Positions 54,201-64,000 of a stretch of DNA of 64,000 bases are shown piece after piece. Made by a program: the position numbers and the translations under genes. The stretch's first letter is position 1. Every line of letters starts with the position of its first letter. The DNA is from Spisula solida (Eukaryota > Mollusca > Bivalvia > Venerida > Mactridae): assembly GCA_947247005.1 (NCBI GenBank), contig OX365950.1, forward strand, positions 14,520,720 to 14,584,719, written 5' to 3'. The notes under the pieces were generated by a model. That model searched no databases. It was not told the DNA's origin and saw only the letters and a program-made list of their open reading frames with translations.

Positions 54201-57200
54201 ATTATATACCTATCAATGTATTGTCAGAAATACAGAGCAAATTGCAGTAGAATACAGCGCGACATTTAAGTCTGTACATTTTCCGTATCATACCTGCTTG
54301 GTTTTCTGAATCCATGTCATGTATCTACGATTTGTTATATGACAAAATATGCAAACATTAATGACATCATGATGGAAACATTAACCTTCTTTGTAATGGA
54401 CTCTGCGTTATATGACTACGTTTGTGATGTCAATGTTTACTCATTAAATGCATTTTACCGCTCAAGAACGCAGGAATTTAACTGCAGTTTTGTTGGTCTG
54501 TTAACACTTTCACTGCCGTATTACCTTTTGTTGCTTGCGTATATAAATATTGTATTATGTTGCAGTATATTAGACAGTGGTGTGGATGTAAACCAGAGAC
54601 ATTTATTGGGATGGACTGCTTTACATGTGGCTGCTATAAACAGAAATGCTAAGTAAGTGAACTTGTAGCAATGTTTCTGTAAAATATTTTCCATTTAGCT
54701 GATGTGTACGCCCCTTATTGATTTTAGTTGCAGTATGAAAACAAAATGTTTAACTGTGTGAAGAACTTTGTTTTTGATGAAGCTTCATGCTTAATGGTGG
54801 GTTTAAAGTGATGTCTCTATGAAGGGTAAGAAGGTCCTGATATATATATATAAACGGGGAGACATGTTAACTTTGTGCTGGACGTCTTTCTCACTGGATG
54901 GATGTCAAAACGTTTGTCCACACAGATACCACTTCTAGTTGTACATATTGTCAGGAATTCTAGATCAGATGAATATTGCCAGGGTTACAACCATTTGTGG
55001 GAGACATATGGTTGTAACCAACCTGTCGAGTTTTAATGTGTAGTTAAATAGCATTCAATTGGTCCTAGTTCATGTACATATACAAGAAAGGATTGATGTC
55101 CATCCCCAGAACGTAAACTAGTATATAAAATTAAAAAAATGACGAAAGGAGTAATTAGAACTCCCATCATTTAATTAAAAACTATACTATTCACGTATAA
55201 AAAGTAATGTTCATTTTATATGGACAGTTTTATCTAATTGTTTGTATTCACAAATTTATGATCCAACGAAATTGCCAAAAAATATAAATTGTTTTGCCCA
55301 TAAATATGAATATTATAACACTACATAAAGATAGTAACATTATGCAAGAGAATTTTGTTCATTACTTATAGTGCGGTCAAGCAATTATTAGATGCTGGAG
55401 CTGACCCTGATTTAGAAGATGAGTTCAGTACTATAAACCAGGTATCCAGGGAGAAACAAATACACCCCATTCATGGTAGGTTTTCACGGCTTTTTTTGTA
55501 ACCTTGGTTTGGAAATATCTGAGCCTTAGACCTTTAATAAGGGGAAAATATTGGTGTTGTGGTATCGATATGGGGAGTTGACTTAGGGGAGGTAAACTTC
55601 ATTTGTGATTTTAAAGAATTTTGCCCAGCAGAAGGGGCTTTGTGAAGGAATATAGGAAAAAGCAGTGGTTTTCTAGGTATTTGATATGTTTAATGAACAT
55701 TTCTGGTGTAAAACAGTTTCAAGCACAAGACTGGTGTAAAGCTTAACCTACATGTAAATTAATATGAATGTACATGTATTTATAATGTATAAGATAACTA
55801 GATATTTTCCAGCTTTAACCAGCATTTACATTCTAGTTTTGAAATCTTAGTGTCTACCTCAGGGGTTCCATTAGAATCAGGAGCAGAGGATTTGACCCTT
55901 GAAATTTCCAGAACACCATGGGTATTTTGCCTATTTGGAAATGGTAAAATTTAGTCTAAAGTATCAAAATGATCCTTCAGATTCAGATGCAAGTGAAACT
56001 TCTGTACCTTGATGTGAATGTTTGATTGTAGTTCACAGATGTCGTGAGGAAGAATTCAGTGAGAATCTACGTGCTAACGCTAACTGTAAGGGATGTACTG
56101 CTCTACATTATGCTGCATTGATGGACAATGGCGAGATCATTAGACTACTTCTTGATGCTGGTAATATACGTTTATACTTAGGCCAAACTTAAATATTGTT
56201 TGTTTCCCTTTCCTACCTAAAAATCCCCTAGTCCCCTACACAAAATATTTGTTGCATATCTTAAAAACATAATTTTATTTTATAAAAAAGTTGAGTTTGA
56301 AAGAATGAAGTGCGATAATTCATAAGGTATTCAAAATTAATGTTGATTAACACAGTAGAACTAGCAAAGTGCATAAGCGAAACAATTAAAATAATTAAAA
56401 CATGTTTTTCAAAAAACAATATTTTACCTACCTAACACAAATTGACCTGTCTGCCGATTTTGATTGACAGGTGGCATAGCCAATCACATTGCAGCTTTTC
56501 GGCAACGATTTATCGCGGCCTTTTGTAGAACAACCTGGACATTACACAAGCTAAAATCAATGTAAATTGTGCAATATTCAATTAAGCCTTATTTCATTAA
56601 TAATAAACCCATTTTCAAAATATTGGTATGCTTAGAAACTAGAGAACTTCAACTTTAATTTGGTAGCAATGTCATAAAAGTGAATTAATTTATTAAATCC
56701 ATAGGGCCTCAGAAGTTGTGGCTACATATTTATAGTTTGTCCCAAATATAGTCTGATTGAAAAGTAATATCATTGATATTTACATCAACATAATTCGAAA
56801 TAATTACATGTTGAGAAACTAGAAAGCTTTGTCTTTAATTTGATATGACTGTTTTAAAAAATATAAATTTAAAACCATAGTTTCGTGAAATTATTTTATT
56901 GTTTGTTACATGATAAGGACACATAACTCCTAAATAACGAGAATGTGTGTATTTCCCATCAACGATGATTGTGAAGGGTTATAATAATATTGAAAATTGT
57001 GTTGTTTTGGTCTATGTACTATAGTTAAAAGTGCTTTTAAGTTGATATCCTTGTGGTGCTAAATGCTTTCAATCTCCAAAGCTTATAAATATATATATTT
57101 AAAATGTATGTACTGTACAATTGCATAAAACGTTTGTGTGCAAAATATCATCAAACATTATGATCACTGTTAAATGTATTTGGGGTTTGCGAAGTGACCA

Positions 57201-60200
57201 ATTAGAAAAGTGGTTGAGTGTACATACACCAATAGGACTCTGATAAAAATATAGGGGTCTAATGAGTACAGGATTTGATAATATAGCGGACATGTTATGT
57301 ACAGTCCAGTTAGGATATTGTGACAGTGACATTGCAGTTTATGTGTACGCAAAAAAATTATAGCCATTGTCTAAACAGGTAGAGCGAATATAGTATGTCA
57401 GTTTAGCATTGAAAGTATAGTTGTTTGTACAGTGTAAGCCTTTATAATTGGTTTTACACCAATATAGTGGACTCGACCTCTGCGTCACTGGATTTTTAAC
57501 CTGACTGGACTATAACATGATAATGTTTGTTTTCTAGGTGCCGACCCAACAATAGAGAATGTGAATGGACACAAGGCAGAGATTTATGCCAAGAGTCCAC
57601 AGAACAAACAGCTTCTTGTTGACAGTGAGAAGAAGGTACGTCTACTATTAATGTCTTTTTCGTTGGTAAAGTTTACACTTCACGCTTTATTTTATTTTAG
57701 TGCACGTATCATGACCTTAAGTCATTGAGCTTCCATTGTAACAGCAGAGGAAATTTAACATTAAATTTTTGAAATTTGTCAATGATTCCATGTGGCTATC
57801 TTATAATGATCACTCGTACAGTATATTACACGTGTGTTTCTGCATTCACAGTTGATATTGATTGTTTCCCCTTCTACTACCTACCCAGACAAAAACACCC
57901 CTACCCTAAATATATTATTGCCAGAATTCAAAAAATATTTTTTTATCAAATATGGGGATGAAAATGTAATCTTTTGTATACGGTCTTGTTTCCTTCTAGT
58001 AAATTTGCTACCTATTTAAAATTTAATACTTTTGGTTTTCACATTAAAGTTATTACGAAACTTTTATTATCTTATTTGTATGTCTTGACCAATAACTGAA
58101 ACAATTCCAAAAAATCTTTTGAACCTACCTGACTACTGTAAACCTAGAAATAATTTCGCGATCTAGTTTCGCGGAGTTCGCGTATAGTAGAATTTTGCGA
58201 AATTAAGTCGCCACGAAAGTGCTAAAACACTAATATGGACACTGTAGGAAACTTAAAAACGCGAAAATTTGAAGTCACGAATATGCCCATGATCAGCGAA
58301 ATACGAAAATTAGTATTTGCGAAAGTAAATTGGTTTACAGTAAATTAGCCAAATATGTTCATTTAGCTTTTGATAAGCGTAAATCGTATATACGAGGGCC
58401 ATTCAAAAAATACGTAGACACCATTGATTGCTTAACTCTCTATCATCCGATTTTCATTAAATTTGGTAGAAATAATGCCCTATCATTAACAAATTAAATC
58501 CATATGGTTATAAAGAAAAATATGTTATATTCTGAAATAGGGTAGTTATAGCATCGTAAAATTGAACACACGGGCAACCCGTCGATTTGACTTGTCAAAA
58601 ATTTGTGTTGATACCTTAGTGCCATCAATTTCCGTTCATAGGGGGAACCCCGTCAATACTTTCTGTGTGTATCCATTGATACTATGCAGTTATACGTTTC
58701 AAATTATGACGTCGTATTCAAAAACGTTACGGAGAGCTTGGTTATCATACCAAGCCACTATTTTACTGGCAGTACGAAAACGTGACGTCAGTGAAACCAC
58801 GGGGCAACGCGATTAGTGATTAAATTGTGTTTGGCGCTTGGATAAACCCAAATACTAGCTTGAATCATCTTGGAAAATAGGTTATTTCAGCAAGACAAAG
58901 TATGGGAACATCGTGTTAAATCAACAGCTCTGGTGTTGGATAATTTTTGTCTTAACCAACTCAAACGTAGTCTTTACATTCACAATCTGGCCTTTGTGAA
59001 CGTCATGGCGTTTGCTATTGTATGGCCTATTTGTATGATTTGACGACTGGCAACAACAGATGAAATTAAGTATTCTAATTTAACCTATTTTGTTCAGCTT
59101 AGTCCGGCATGGTACATGAATGATTATACAGAATCGGGTTAGTGTCGGAGTAGTATTTAGTGTATTATGCGGAGCATTTAGAAATGTTGTGCATTTATTA
59201 AATTTGATAACGTCAAAAATGACATCGGGACTTGCCCCGTAGTCGCTATGGGTACAATCTATAGAACAAGTTCCTCGCTTAGCGGTCGGGCCGATTTCAA
59301 TGAAACGTTGTATTTTAGCCGAATAAAGATTCAGCTTCAACATACTAATGATTTGCTTACTTATCTTGCAAAATAAACAAGTAAATTGATGTGTCTACGT
59401 AATTTTTGAATGACCCTCGTAGATGATCGGTAGTAATGTATTCTTTAATTGATATATATGTTAATATGAGTAGTTACATTCTGTGTACATAGTGGGTTAT
59501 TGCGTAATATTTTGTTTACCTTGTTTATTGTATTTTGTACATGCTCTTCTGTAAATGTACCTGCCGCCTATTGTTTAAGGCGAAGAACATAAATAATGTT
59601 CTTATGCTAATAAAATAAACTAAAACTGAAACAGTACTCATTCTAAATCTGCTTGGGTCGGGATGGGGAAACAAAGAATACATAAAAATTTAAGTTTTGC
59701 CTTGTCTGATTGGTTGATGTACTTCTAAGTTATAGATGTATAGATTTGACAGATAACTGAATAATCTAATGTTGCAGTATAAAATTGACCGAGAGCGTCA
59801 CGCAGCCGAGGAAAGACGAAAGTTTCCTCTGGAACGAAGATTGAAGGAGCACATTATTGGTCAGGAAGGGGCCATCAATACTGTTGCATCAGGTAAGGAA
59901 ATCATCTATTGTAACAGACTCAAAGTAACAATGACCCTCTCATGCATAGCGTATTATAGAAACTACAAAGTCAAACATTAATACATATTAAGGAGATTTA
60001 TTGAATTGAGAGTTATATTGCTTTGCACATGTCTGTCCGTCAGTAGACCAAATGATTTCTGTTCAATAACTCAAGAACGCTTGTCCCAAGGATCTTCCAT
60101 TTTTAGCTCACCTGTCACAAAGTGACAGAGTGAGCTGTCCGTCCGTCAACAATTGGGTTGTGTCCTCTCTAGAGGTCACAATTTTGGCCTAATCTTTATG

Positions 60201-60881
60201 AAACTTGGTCACAATGATCATCTCAACAAAATCTAGGTCAAGTTCGATATTGGGTCATCTGAGGTCAAAAACTAGCTCACTAGGTCAAATTATAGAAAAA
60301 CCTTGTTTTAAACCTTTCAACATGTAGTCTTCATGGTCACTTAACTCTCTGCTGTAACTCTCTATGCTCTATACATACAAGTAAACTTTCATCAACCAAT
60401 GAAAATGTGTATCAGGGTTCACAGCAGTTTTGTAAAGGTCAAATATCAAAATATTCTAGTATTTTAAGCAGGGTGTGAATTGTAATGGTTAAGTGGAAAT
60501 CAAAGCGCTGTAGGGAGCGTAGACATTTTCCTGAGGGTCGTGGGTTCAAACCCCACTGGAACCATAATTTTTTTTTTTTTTTTTTTTTTTTGAGTGTTTA
60601 GGTATTGTTTTGTCTGTAAAGCATTTATTTGTACATCTTCCTGATGGTCGTGGGTTCAACCCCCACTGGAACCATAATTTTTTTTTTTTTTTTTAAATGT
60701 TTAGGTATTGTTTTGTCTTTATAGCATGTATTTGTACATTTTCCTGATGGTCATGGGTTCAACCCCCACTGGAACCATAATTTTTTTTTTTTTTTTTTTT
60801 GAGTGTTTAGGTATTGTTTTGTCTGTAAAGCATTTATTTGTACATTTTCCTGATGGTCGTGGGTTCAACCCCACTGGAACC

Positions 60882-60918
<37 letters not shown>

Positions 60919-63227
60919 GTTTAGGTATTGTTTTGTCTTTATAACATGTATTTGTACATTTTCCTGATGGTCGTGGGTTCAACCCCCACTGGAACCATAA
61001 TTTTTATTTTTTTATTTTTATTTTTTTTGAGTGTTTAGGTATTGTTTTGTCTGTAAAGCATTTATTTGTACATTTTCCTGATGGTCGTGGGTTCAACCCC
61101 CACTGGAACCTTTTTTTTTTTTTTTTTTTTTTTTAAATGTTTAGGTATTGTTTTGTCTTTATAGCATGTATTTGTACATTTTCCTGATGGTCATGGGTTC
61201 AACCCCCACTGGAACCATAATTTTTTTTTGTAATTTTTATTTTTTTAAGTGTTTAGGTATTGTTTGGCTTTATAGCATGTATTTGTACAGTTATATGGAG
61301 GAAAAATATTCCAAAATATTTTGTTTAAAATATAGGTCAAATCATAGAAAAACCTTGTGTAGTCAGTCACCAGAGGTTACAATTTCAACTTAATCTTTAT
61401 GAAACTTTGTCACAATGATCCTGTCAACAAAATCTAGGCCAAGTTTGATTTTGGGTCATCTGGCTACAAAAACAAGGTCACAATGTCAATTGACATTTTC
61501 CTGAGGGTCGTGGGTTCAAACCCCACTGGAACCATAATTATTTTTTTAAGTATTTAGTTATTGTTCTGTCTTTATAGCATGTATTTGTACAGTTATATGG
61601 AGGAAATATTTTGTTTAAATTATAGGTCAGATCATAGAAAAACCCTGTGTAGTCACCAGAGGTTACAATTTCCACTTAATCTTTATGAAATTTGGTCCTA
61701 ATAATCATCTCAACACAATCTAGGTTAAGTTTGATATTAATTAAGTCATCTGGGGTCAAACCCTAGGTCACATGGTCAAATCATACAAAAACTTGCAATA
61801 GAGGCTGAATTTCCTTCAATTTTATTCAGAAAATGTGTAGGATCACCATAGGGGTGTGCATGCACAAGTACGACAGGTGAGCGACCTAGGGCCCTTTGGG
61901 CCCTCTTGTTATATATATGGAGGTTGATCATCAACAGTAGATGACCCCTATTGATTTTGTCACTGTGACCTTGACCATTTCTGACTATAGGGCTGTCATG
62001 GGTTATATATGTTTTACGAACATCTCTTATTTGATATATAATACATCATGTATATAATTATTTCAGCTATTCGAAGTAAAGAGAATGGTTGGTATGATGA
62101 GGATCATCCGCTTGTCTTTCTGTTCCTTGGATCTTCTGGAATTGGTCAGTAGTCAATGATCACTATTCTAGCATAAAAAAAACAATATTTAATGTGACAA
62201 AAAATGGGCTATGGACTCTTCAGATATCAAAACACGAAATATGTGTTAACCCTGTATAGTAAACAAGGACTATACAGACAATAGCTTGCACCTATAGTGG
62301 GATTCTTACTTCAAACCTTTACTGGACATCGTCATCACCAGTTAGCAATGTGATGTACAATTATTCATGATATGACCACTCGGCTATCGCAATTAGCCCT
62401 AGCAAAGTTTTAACGAATCTTGTTACATTGACATTAATTTTGTAATGCGTTTAAACCTCATTAATATGACCAGCCTTGAAACCATTAAACACTGGTTTTC
62501 TTGCTGTGTTGCAGATTTTTTAGGTTAAATGAAGACCAAAATTGTAAAAATGGAATTGAACATTGTGTTATTAATTATGTCTCCCACCTATAATGGAGGA
62601 GACATATTGATTTTGTGCTGGATGTCTCTCTGGATGGATATCACAAAGTTTGTCTTTGCATGAACTCCTTAACCAATGGTTTGATTTCAATGAAACTTCA
62701 CATAAATGCCTGGTACCAAGCTTAGGTCTGCAAATTGTGAGGAACTAGTAGGTTTGAAGATTTTTGCCCTGGTATTTATAAAGCATCTTAGTGGAAAACT
62801 TAAATATTTTGACTTAAGTAAAAAAATTACAATGCACATATGTCCTGCAAATTGAAGAATAGCTCATGTTTCCTAAGTGATTATAGAAGCTCTCTACATA
62901 ATGCATAGAATGTATGTAAATAATTCATAATCAGATTGTATTATTTAGCTAATACACTGCAGGTAATTTTAAGGTTTTAAGAAAATTCTTAGTTTTCTAC
63001 TAAGATGCTTTATAAATACCAGCTTGTGGTCTTTTGTGTAAGACATGATTTTGTGTCAAAAATCCTTTTGGTTTTGAGTTGGTTGTACTATTCAGGTGGT
63101 CTTGTTTTAATCCATTACTGAGTATACATTGTATTTTGAATTAATCAATATTTTCATTGATCATATTTCAGGTAAAACAGAGCTAGCCAAACAAGTGGCC
63201 AGATACCTTCATAAAGATTTAAAAAAG
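38943..63227 (+). CDS. CLPB: CLPB / Skd3 mitochondrial AAA+ disaggregase (5' part, nine exons, continues beyond window)
   Basis: ATP-driven protein disaggregase of the mitochondrial intermembrane space. Exons: 38943-39231, 53572-53623, 54566-54652, 55372-55475, 56032-56160, 57538-57635, 59778-59892, 62067-62144, 63172-63227; all joins keep frame, 336 codons so far. Residues 1-97: basic presequence with a hydrophobic stretch ([18 protein letters not shown]) that could be the inner-membrane anchor cleaved in the family. Next is the ankyrin region ([79 protein letters not shown]). A charged helix ([20 protein letters not shown]) leads to HIIGQEGAI and [20 protein letters not shown], then Walker [14 protein letters not shown]. 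The linker between ankyrin pairs is short, like the vertebrate splice form lacking the extra linker exon. Walker B and the rest lie to the right of the window. Confidence 0.96.
39353..39430 (+). repeat. Left terminal inverted repeat of the 13.3-kb structure
   Basis: Pairs with 52580-52657. It contains one 34-bp-unit-like word (AACCACTTGAGT) in the opposite orientation to the adjoining array. Confidence 0.6.
39431..39887. other. Unique spacer between left terminus and left array
   Basis: No coding similarity and no counterpart found at the right end, where the spacer is about 2.2 kb. Confidence 0.4.
39888..43050 (+). repeat. 34-bp satellite array, left arm, about 93 units
   Basis: The unit is TACTTGAATGGTTGCTCTCA + TACTGTAGCCAGGG. 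Variants at fixed positions: GTTGC/GTTAC/GTTGT, CAGGG/CAAGG/CAGAG, CATAC/CAAAC. Higher-order copying is visible: a marker run (GGCTGTTCTCATACTGTT) occurs at 40380, 40652 and 41876, offsets of 8 and 36 units. Units next to 43050 are the most diverged. No spacers, so not a CRISPR. Confidence 0.97.
43800..44195 (+). pseudogene. Retrotransposon apurinic-type endonuclease remnant
   Basis: EN motifs in order: a start [19 protein letters not shown], then after a frameshift [22 protein letters not shown] and LFGDFNI. In-frame stops and shifts make it non-functional. Confidence 0.75.
44935..45380. repeat. AT-rich insertion built of TTACTTAGTAATTA palindromic words
   Basis: TTACTAAGTAAATT, TTACTTAGTAATTA, ATTACTTAGTAATT and AATAAGTAATTAATAAG recur densely from 45080 to 45375. 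The flanking RT frame stops at 44938 and resumes at about 45381, so the block looks inserted. Clear duplicated target bases were not found. Confidence 0.6.
45381..46400 (+). pseudogene. Retrotransposon reverse-transcriptase remnant
   Basis: RT blocks in order, spread over three frames. The catalytic YADD motif is still legible at about 46060-46080 ([12 protein letters not shown]). Stops after LERHILPF and after ALLLL, plus frame changes, show decay. Thumb-like similarity continues weakly to about 46650. Confidence 0.8.
47550..50375 (-). repeat. 34-bp satellite array, right arm (inverted), about 83 units
   Basis: Same unit as 39888-43050 on the opposite strand (ACCATTCAAGTACCCTGGCT + ACAGTATGAGAGCA). 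A 32-bp variant (TACACTGGCTACAGTGAGAG...) occurs at 48361, 48903 and 49139, showing block duplications of 6-16 units. The inner end (47550-48000) is much more diverged than the rest. Confidence 0.97.
50376..52579. other. Unique spacer between right array and right terminus
   Basis: About 2.2 kb, with no recognised gene. It contains one tRNA-like SINE head at 50458-50515 and is otherwise AT-rich. Confidence 0.4.
50458..50515 (-). repeat. tRNA-like SINE head
   Basis: Minus strand: TCCGTAGCTCAATGGTTAGA (near-consensus A box), GTCGTCTAATCTGGCGAC, and a perfect T arm CCGGG-TTCAAAT-CCGGG. The acceptor pairs only with wobbles and a mismatch, and the anticodon stem is poor. It shares the A box and GTCTAAT word with 28842-28925, so both belong to one family. 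Confidence 0.6.
52580..52657 (-). repeat. Right terminal inverted repeat of the 13.3-kb structure
   Basis: Ends ATGGTTACGAAAGAAGGT, the inverse of the left terminus. It holds two satellite-like words (GGGTACTCAAATGGTTG and TAACTTAAATGGTTAC) opposite in orientation to the right array. Confidence 0.6.
52658..53571. other. CLPB intron 1, right part; nothing recognised
   Basis: Ends with the exon 2 acceptor TTTTACATTTCAG. No repeat family assigned. Confidence 0.4.
53572..53623 (+). CDS. CLPB: CLPB exon 2
   Basis: 52 nt, encoding [17 protein letters not shown] and two bases of Ser. Acceptor ACATTTCAG, donor GTAAGC. First half of the first ankyrin repeat. Confidence 0.88.
54566..54652 (+). CDS. 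CLPB: CLPB exon 3
   Basis: Encodes [20 protein letters not shown] and HVAAINRNA. Acceptor ATGTTGCAG, donor GTAAGT. Ankyrin consensus GWTALHVAA is clear. Confidence 0.95.
   Translation, partial: YIRQWCGCKPETFIGMDCFTCGCYKQKC
54850..55020 (+). repeat. Dispersed GGGGAGACATGTTAA ... GCTGGACGTC repeat, diverged copy
   Basis: Shares GGGAGACAT, TTTGTGCTGGA-GTCT and CTGGATGGATGTCA with 62577-62760 and 17640-17830. Confidence 0.5.
55372..55475 (+). CDS. CLPB: CLPB exon 4
   Basis: Encodes [20 protein letters not shown] then [15 protein letters not shown]. Acceptor ATTACTTATAG, donor GTAGGT. Confidence 0.93.
56032..56160 (+). CDS. CLPB: CLPB exon 5
   Basis: Encodes [20 protein letters not shown] then [20 protein letters not shown] and LDA. 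Acceptor TTGATTGTAG, donor GTAATA. Confidence 0.95.
57538..57635 (+). CDS. CLPB: CLPB exon 6
   Basis: Encodes [20 protein letters not shown] then [13 protein letters not shown], the last ankyrin repeat. Acceptor TTTTCTAG, donor GTACGT; phase 0 at the end. Confidence 0.93.
58134..58342. mobile_element. MITE with TACTGTAAACC ends
   Basis: TACTGTAAACC at the left and GGTTTACAGTA at the right, with inner AAATAATTTCGCGA and inverted TTTGCGAAAGTAAATT words. It sits in CLPB intron 6. Its ends resemble those of 2723-3228 (TACTGTAAAATC), perhaps the same superfamily. Confidence 0.65.
58393..59419. mobile_element. Mariner-style non-autonomous element with TA duplication, second type
   Basis: Ends CGAGGGCCATTCAAAAAATA and inverted CGAGGGTCATTCAAAAATTA, followed by CGTAGACAC on both sides. 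TA flanks at 58391-58392 and 59420-59421. At 1027 bp it shares the CGAGGG(T/C)C termini with 12746-13743 but little else. No clear transposase frame. Confidence 0.75.
59778..59892 (+). CDS. CLPB: CLPB exon 7
   Basis: Encodes [20 protein letters not shown] then [18 protein letters not shown], the charged linker and start of the AAA+ module. Acceptor ATGTTGCAG, donor GTAAGG. Confidence 0.96.
60105..61910 (+). repeat. Molluscan-type dispersed repeat (AGCTCACCTGTCAC hairpin start), split by a tRNA-like array
   Basis: It begins with a hairpin AGCTCACCTGTCAC/GTGACAGAGTGAGCT and TGTCCGTCCGTCAAC. It repeats the block AATCTTTATGAAACTTGGTC / ACAATGATCATCTCAACAAA / ATCTAGGTCAAGTT, and ends GGTGAGCGACCTAGGGCCCT. 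The T-arm array at about 60480-61560 is inserted in it. It occupies CLPB intron 7. A related copy starts at 63268. Confidence 0.75.
60480..61560 (+). repeat. Tandem array of a tRNA T-arm (B-box) module with poly(T) runs
   Basis: Eight copies of GGTCGTGGGTTCAA-CCCC-ACTGGAACC (TGGGTT at 60541, 60651, 60754, 60860, 60974, 61088, 61194 and 61511). The first seven are spaced 103-114 bp; variable poly(T) accounts for the differences. Between them units alternate TGTCTGTAAAGCATTTA and TGTCTTTATAGCATGTA, a two-unit higher-order period. Before the first copy is a full tRNA-like head (TAATGGTTAAGTGG A box), so the array probably grew from a SINE. Confidence 0.85.
62067..62144 (+). CDS. CLPB: CLPB exon 8
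   Basis: Encodes [20 protein letters not shown] then LGSSGI plus one base of Gly. Acceptor TTATTTCAG, donor GTCAGT. Walker A is interrupted by intron 8. Confidence 0.96.
62577..62760 (+). repeat. Dispersed ATGTCTCCCAC / GGAGACATATTG repeat
   Basis: Starts TATGTCTCCCACCTATAATG, contains GGAGACATATTGATTTTGTG, and ends near GCCTGGTACCAAG; see 17640-17830. Confidence 0.6.
62767..63024. mobile_element. Second copy of the 27-bp-TIR MITE, decayed
   Basis: CCCTGGTATTTATAAAGCAT ... ATGCTTTATAAATACCAGCT; the interior AAAACTTAAATATTTTGACT matches 17356-17620. In CLPB intron 8. Confidence 0.7.
63172..63227 (+). CDS. CLPB: CLPB exon 9
   Basis: Encodes [19 protein letters not shown], completing Walker A with the Lys-Thr pair. 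Acceptor TCATATTTCAG, donor GTGAAC. Confidence 0.93.
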
Positions 63228-63267
63228 GTGAACTATATTATAGATATTATTTAAAGTTTATTAGCTA

Positions 63268-64000
63268 TTGAGATCACCCTTTTGTCCGTTGTCCACCATC
63301 CACCGTGCGCCGTCAACAATTGGACTGTTTACACTCTAGAGGTCATAATTTTTACTTTATCTTTTTTAAACTTGGTCACAATGTTTGTCTCTATAAAATC
63401 CAGGTCAAGATTGTAACTGGGTCATCTGGGGTCAAAAACTAGGTCACATCAAAGAAAAACCTTGTTAACACTCTAGAGGTCACATTTTTTACATAATCTT
63501 AATGACACTTGGTTACAATGTATGTCTCTATGAAATCTAGGTCAGGTTCACAACTGGGTCATCTGGGGTCAAAAACTAGGTCACTAGGTGACATCAAAGA
63601 AAAACTTGTGTAGTCACTAGAAGTCACAATTTTGGCCTAATCTTTATGAAACTCCGTCACGATGATCATCTCAACTAAATCTAGGCCAAGTCAAATATTG
63701 GGCCATTTTGGGTCAAAAACTAGGTCACAAGGTCAAATAATAGAAAAACCTTGTGTAGTTACTAGAGGTCACATTTTTTAGTTAATCTTTATTAAACTTG
63801 GTCCCAATGTTTTTCGCTGTATAATCTATGTCAAGCTCAAAATTAGGTCATCTGGAGTAAAAAACTAGGTCACCAGGTCACATCAAAGAAAAACCTTGTT
63901 TATACTCTAGAGGTCACATTTTTTACCTCATCTTTATTAAACCTGGCCACAAAGTGGGTCACTGTAAAATCTAAATCAAATATCAAGGTCAAATCGTAAC
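63268..64000 (+). repeat. Tandem segment of the GGTCATCTGGGGTCAAAAAC repeat, ~144-bp unit, about five copies
   Basis: The block (C)TAGAGGTCACATTTTTTAC recurs near 63341, 63476, 63617, 63763 and 63905. Each is followed by AATCTTTATNAAACTTGGTC, a variable middle, GGTCATCTGGGGTCAAAAAC and AGAAAAACCTTGT. It continues beyond the window. Confidence 0.8.

Noticed and set aside
58562..59343. Open frames inside 58393-59419 as a mariner transposase
   Set aside because: I see no catalytic D,D(34)D-type arrangement or helix-turn-helix that I can support; element treated as non-autonomous.
60708..61393. Open frames with long Phe or Lys runs
   Set aside because: Translations of poly(T) runs and B-box repeats.

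Overview
This is a eukaryotic nuclear DNA window, most likely from a bivalve mollusc or another lophotrochozoan. The genes are split by GT-AG introns. Their proteins read as ordinary animal orthologues. More than half of the DNA is AT-rich intron or intergenic sequence full of MITE-like elements, tRNA-like SINE heads, tandem arrays and the 'TAGGTCA'-rich dispersed repeats familiar from molluscan genomes. The species is an inference; no single gene proves it.

Three protein genes are supported. (1) A cyclic-nucleotide-gated channel alpha-type subunit, + strand, 3716-11889. Only the last three coding exons lie here and the 5' end is not identified. (2) Glucosamine-6-phosphate deaminase (GNPDA), - strand, 34483 down to 28577. 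It is complete: five coding exons, 822 nt, 273 aa. (3) The mitochondrial AAA+ disaggregase CLPB (Skd3), + strand, starting at 38943 and running off the right edge. The first nine exons (1008 nt, 336 codons) carry the presequence, the ankyrin region and the start of the AAA+ domain up to just past Walker A. GNPDA and CLPB are divergent, with about 4.4 kb between their start codons. All exon joins were checked by hand for reading frame.

Layout: 1-3.7 kb, 5' side or upstream intron of the channel gene with nested MITEs. 3.7-11.9 kb, channel exons; the 5.3 kb intron holds a 21-bp tandem array. 12-28.5 kb, gene-free, with about a dozen recognisable repeat families, two mariner-style or MITE-style elements with target-site duplications, and large 44-bp, 18-bp and 22-bp arrays. 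28.5-34.5 kb, GNPDA, whose introns contain a pogo-like element and a (GTGA)n microsatellite next to a splice acceptor. 35-38.9 kb, intergenic MITEs and an exact 80-bp duplication. 39-64 kb, CLPB.

The most unusual object is in CLPB intron 1. Two arrays of the same 34-bp unit, about 3.2 kb (39888-43050) and 2.8 kb (47550-50375), lie in opposite orientation. They flank a decayed APE-type non-LTR retrotransposon. The whole 13.3 kb is bracketed by near-matching inverted termini at 39353 and 52657. The architecture resembles foldback (FB/Galileo/TU-type) transposons: long inverted arms built of short tandem repeats around a middle domain. The primary CLPB transcript should be able to fold into a kilobase-scale hairpin.
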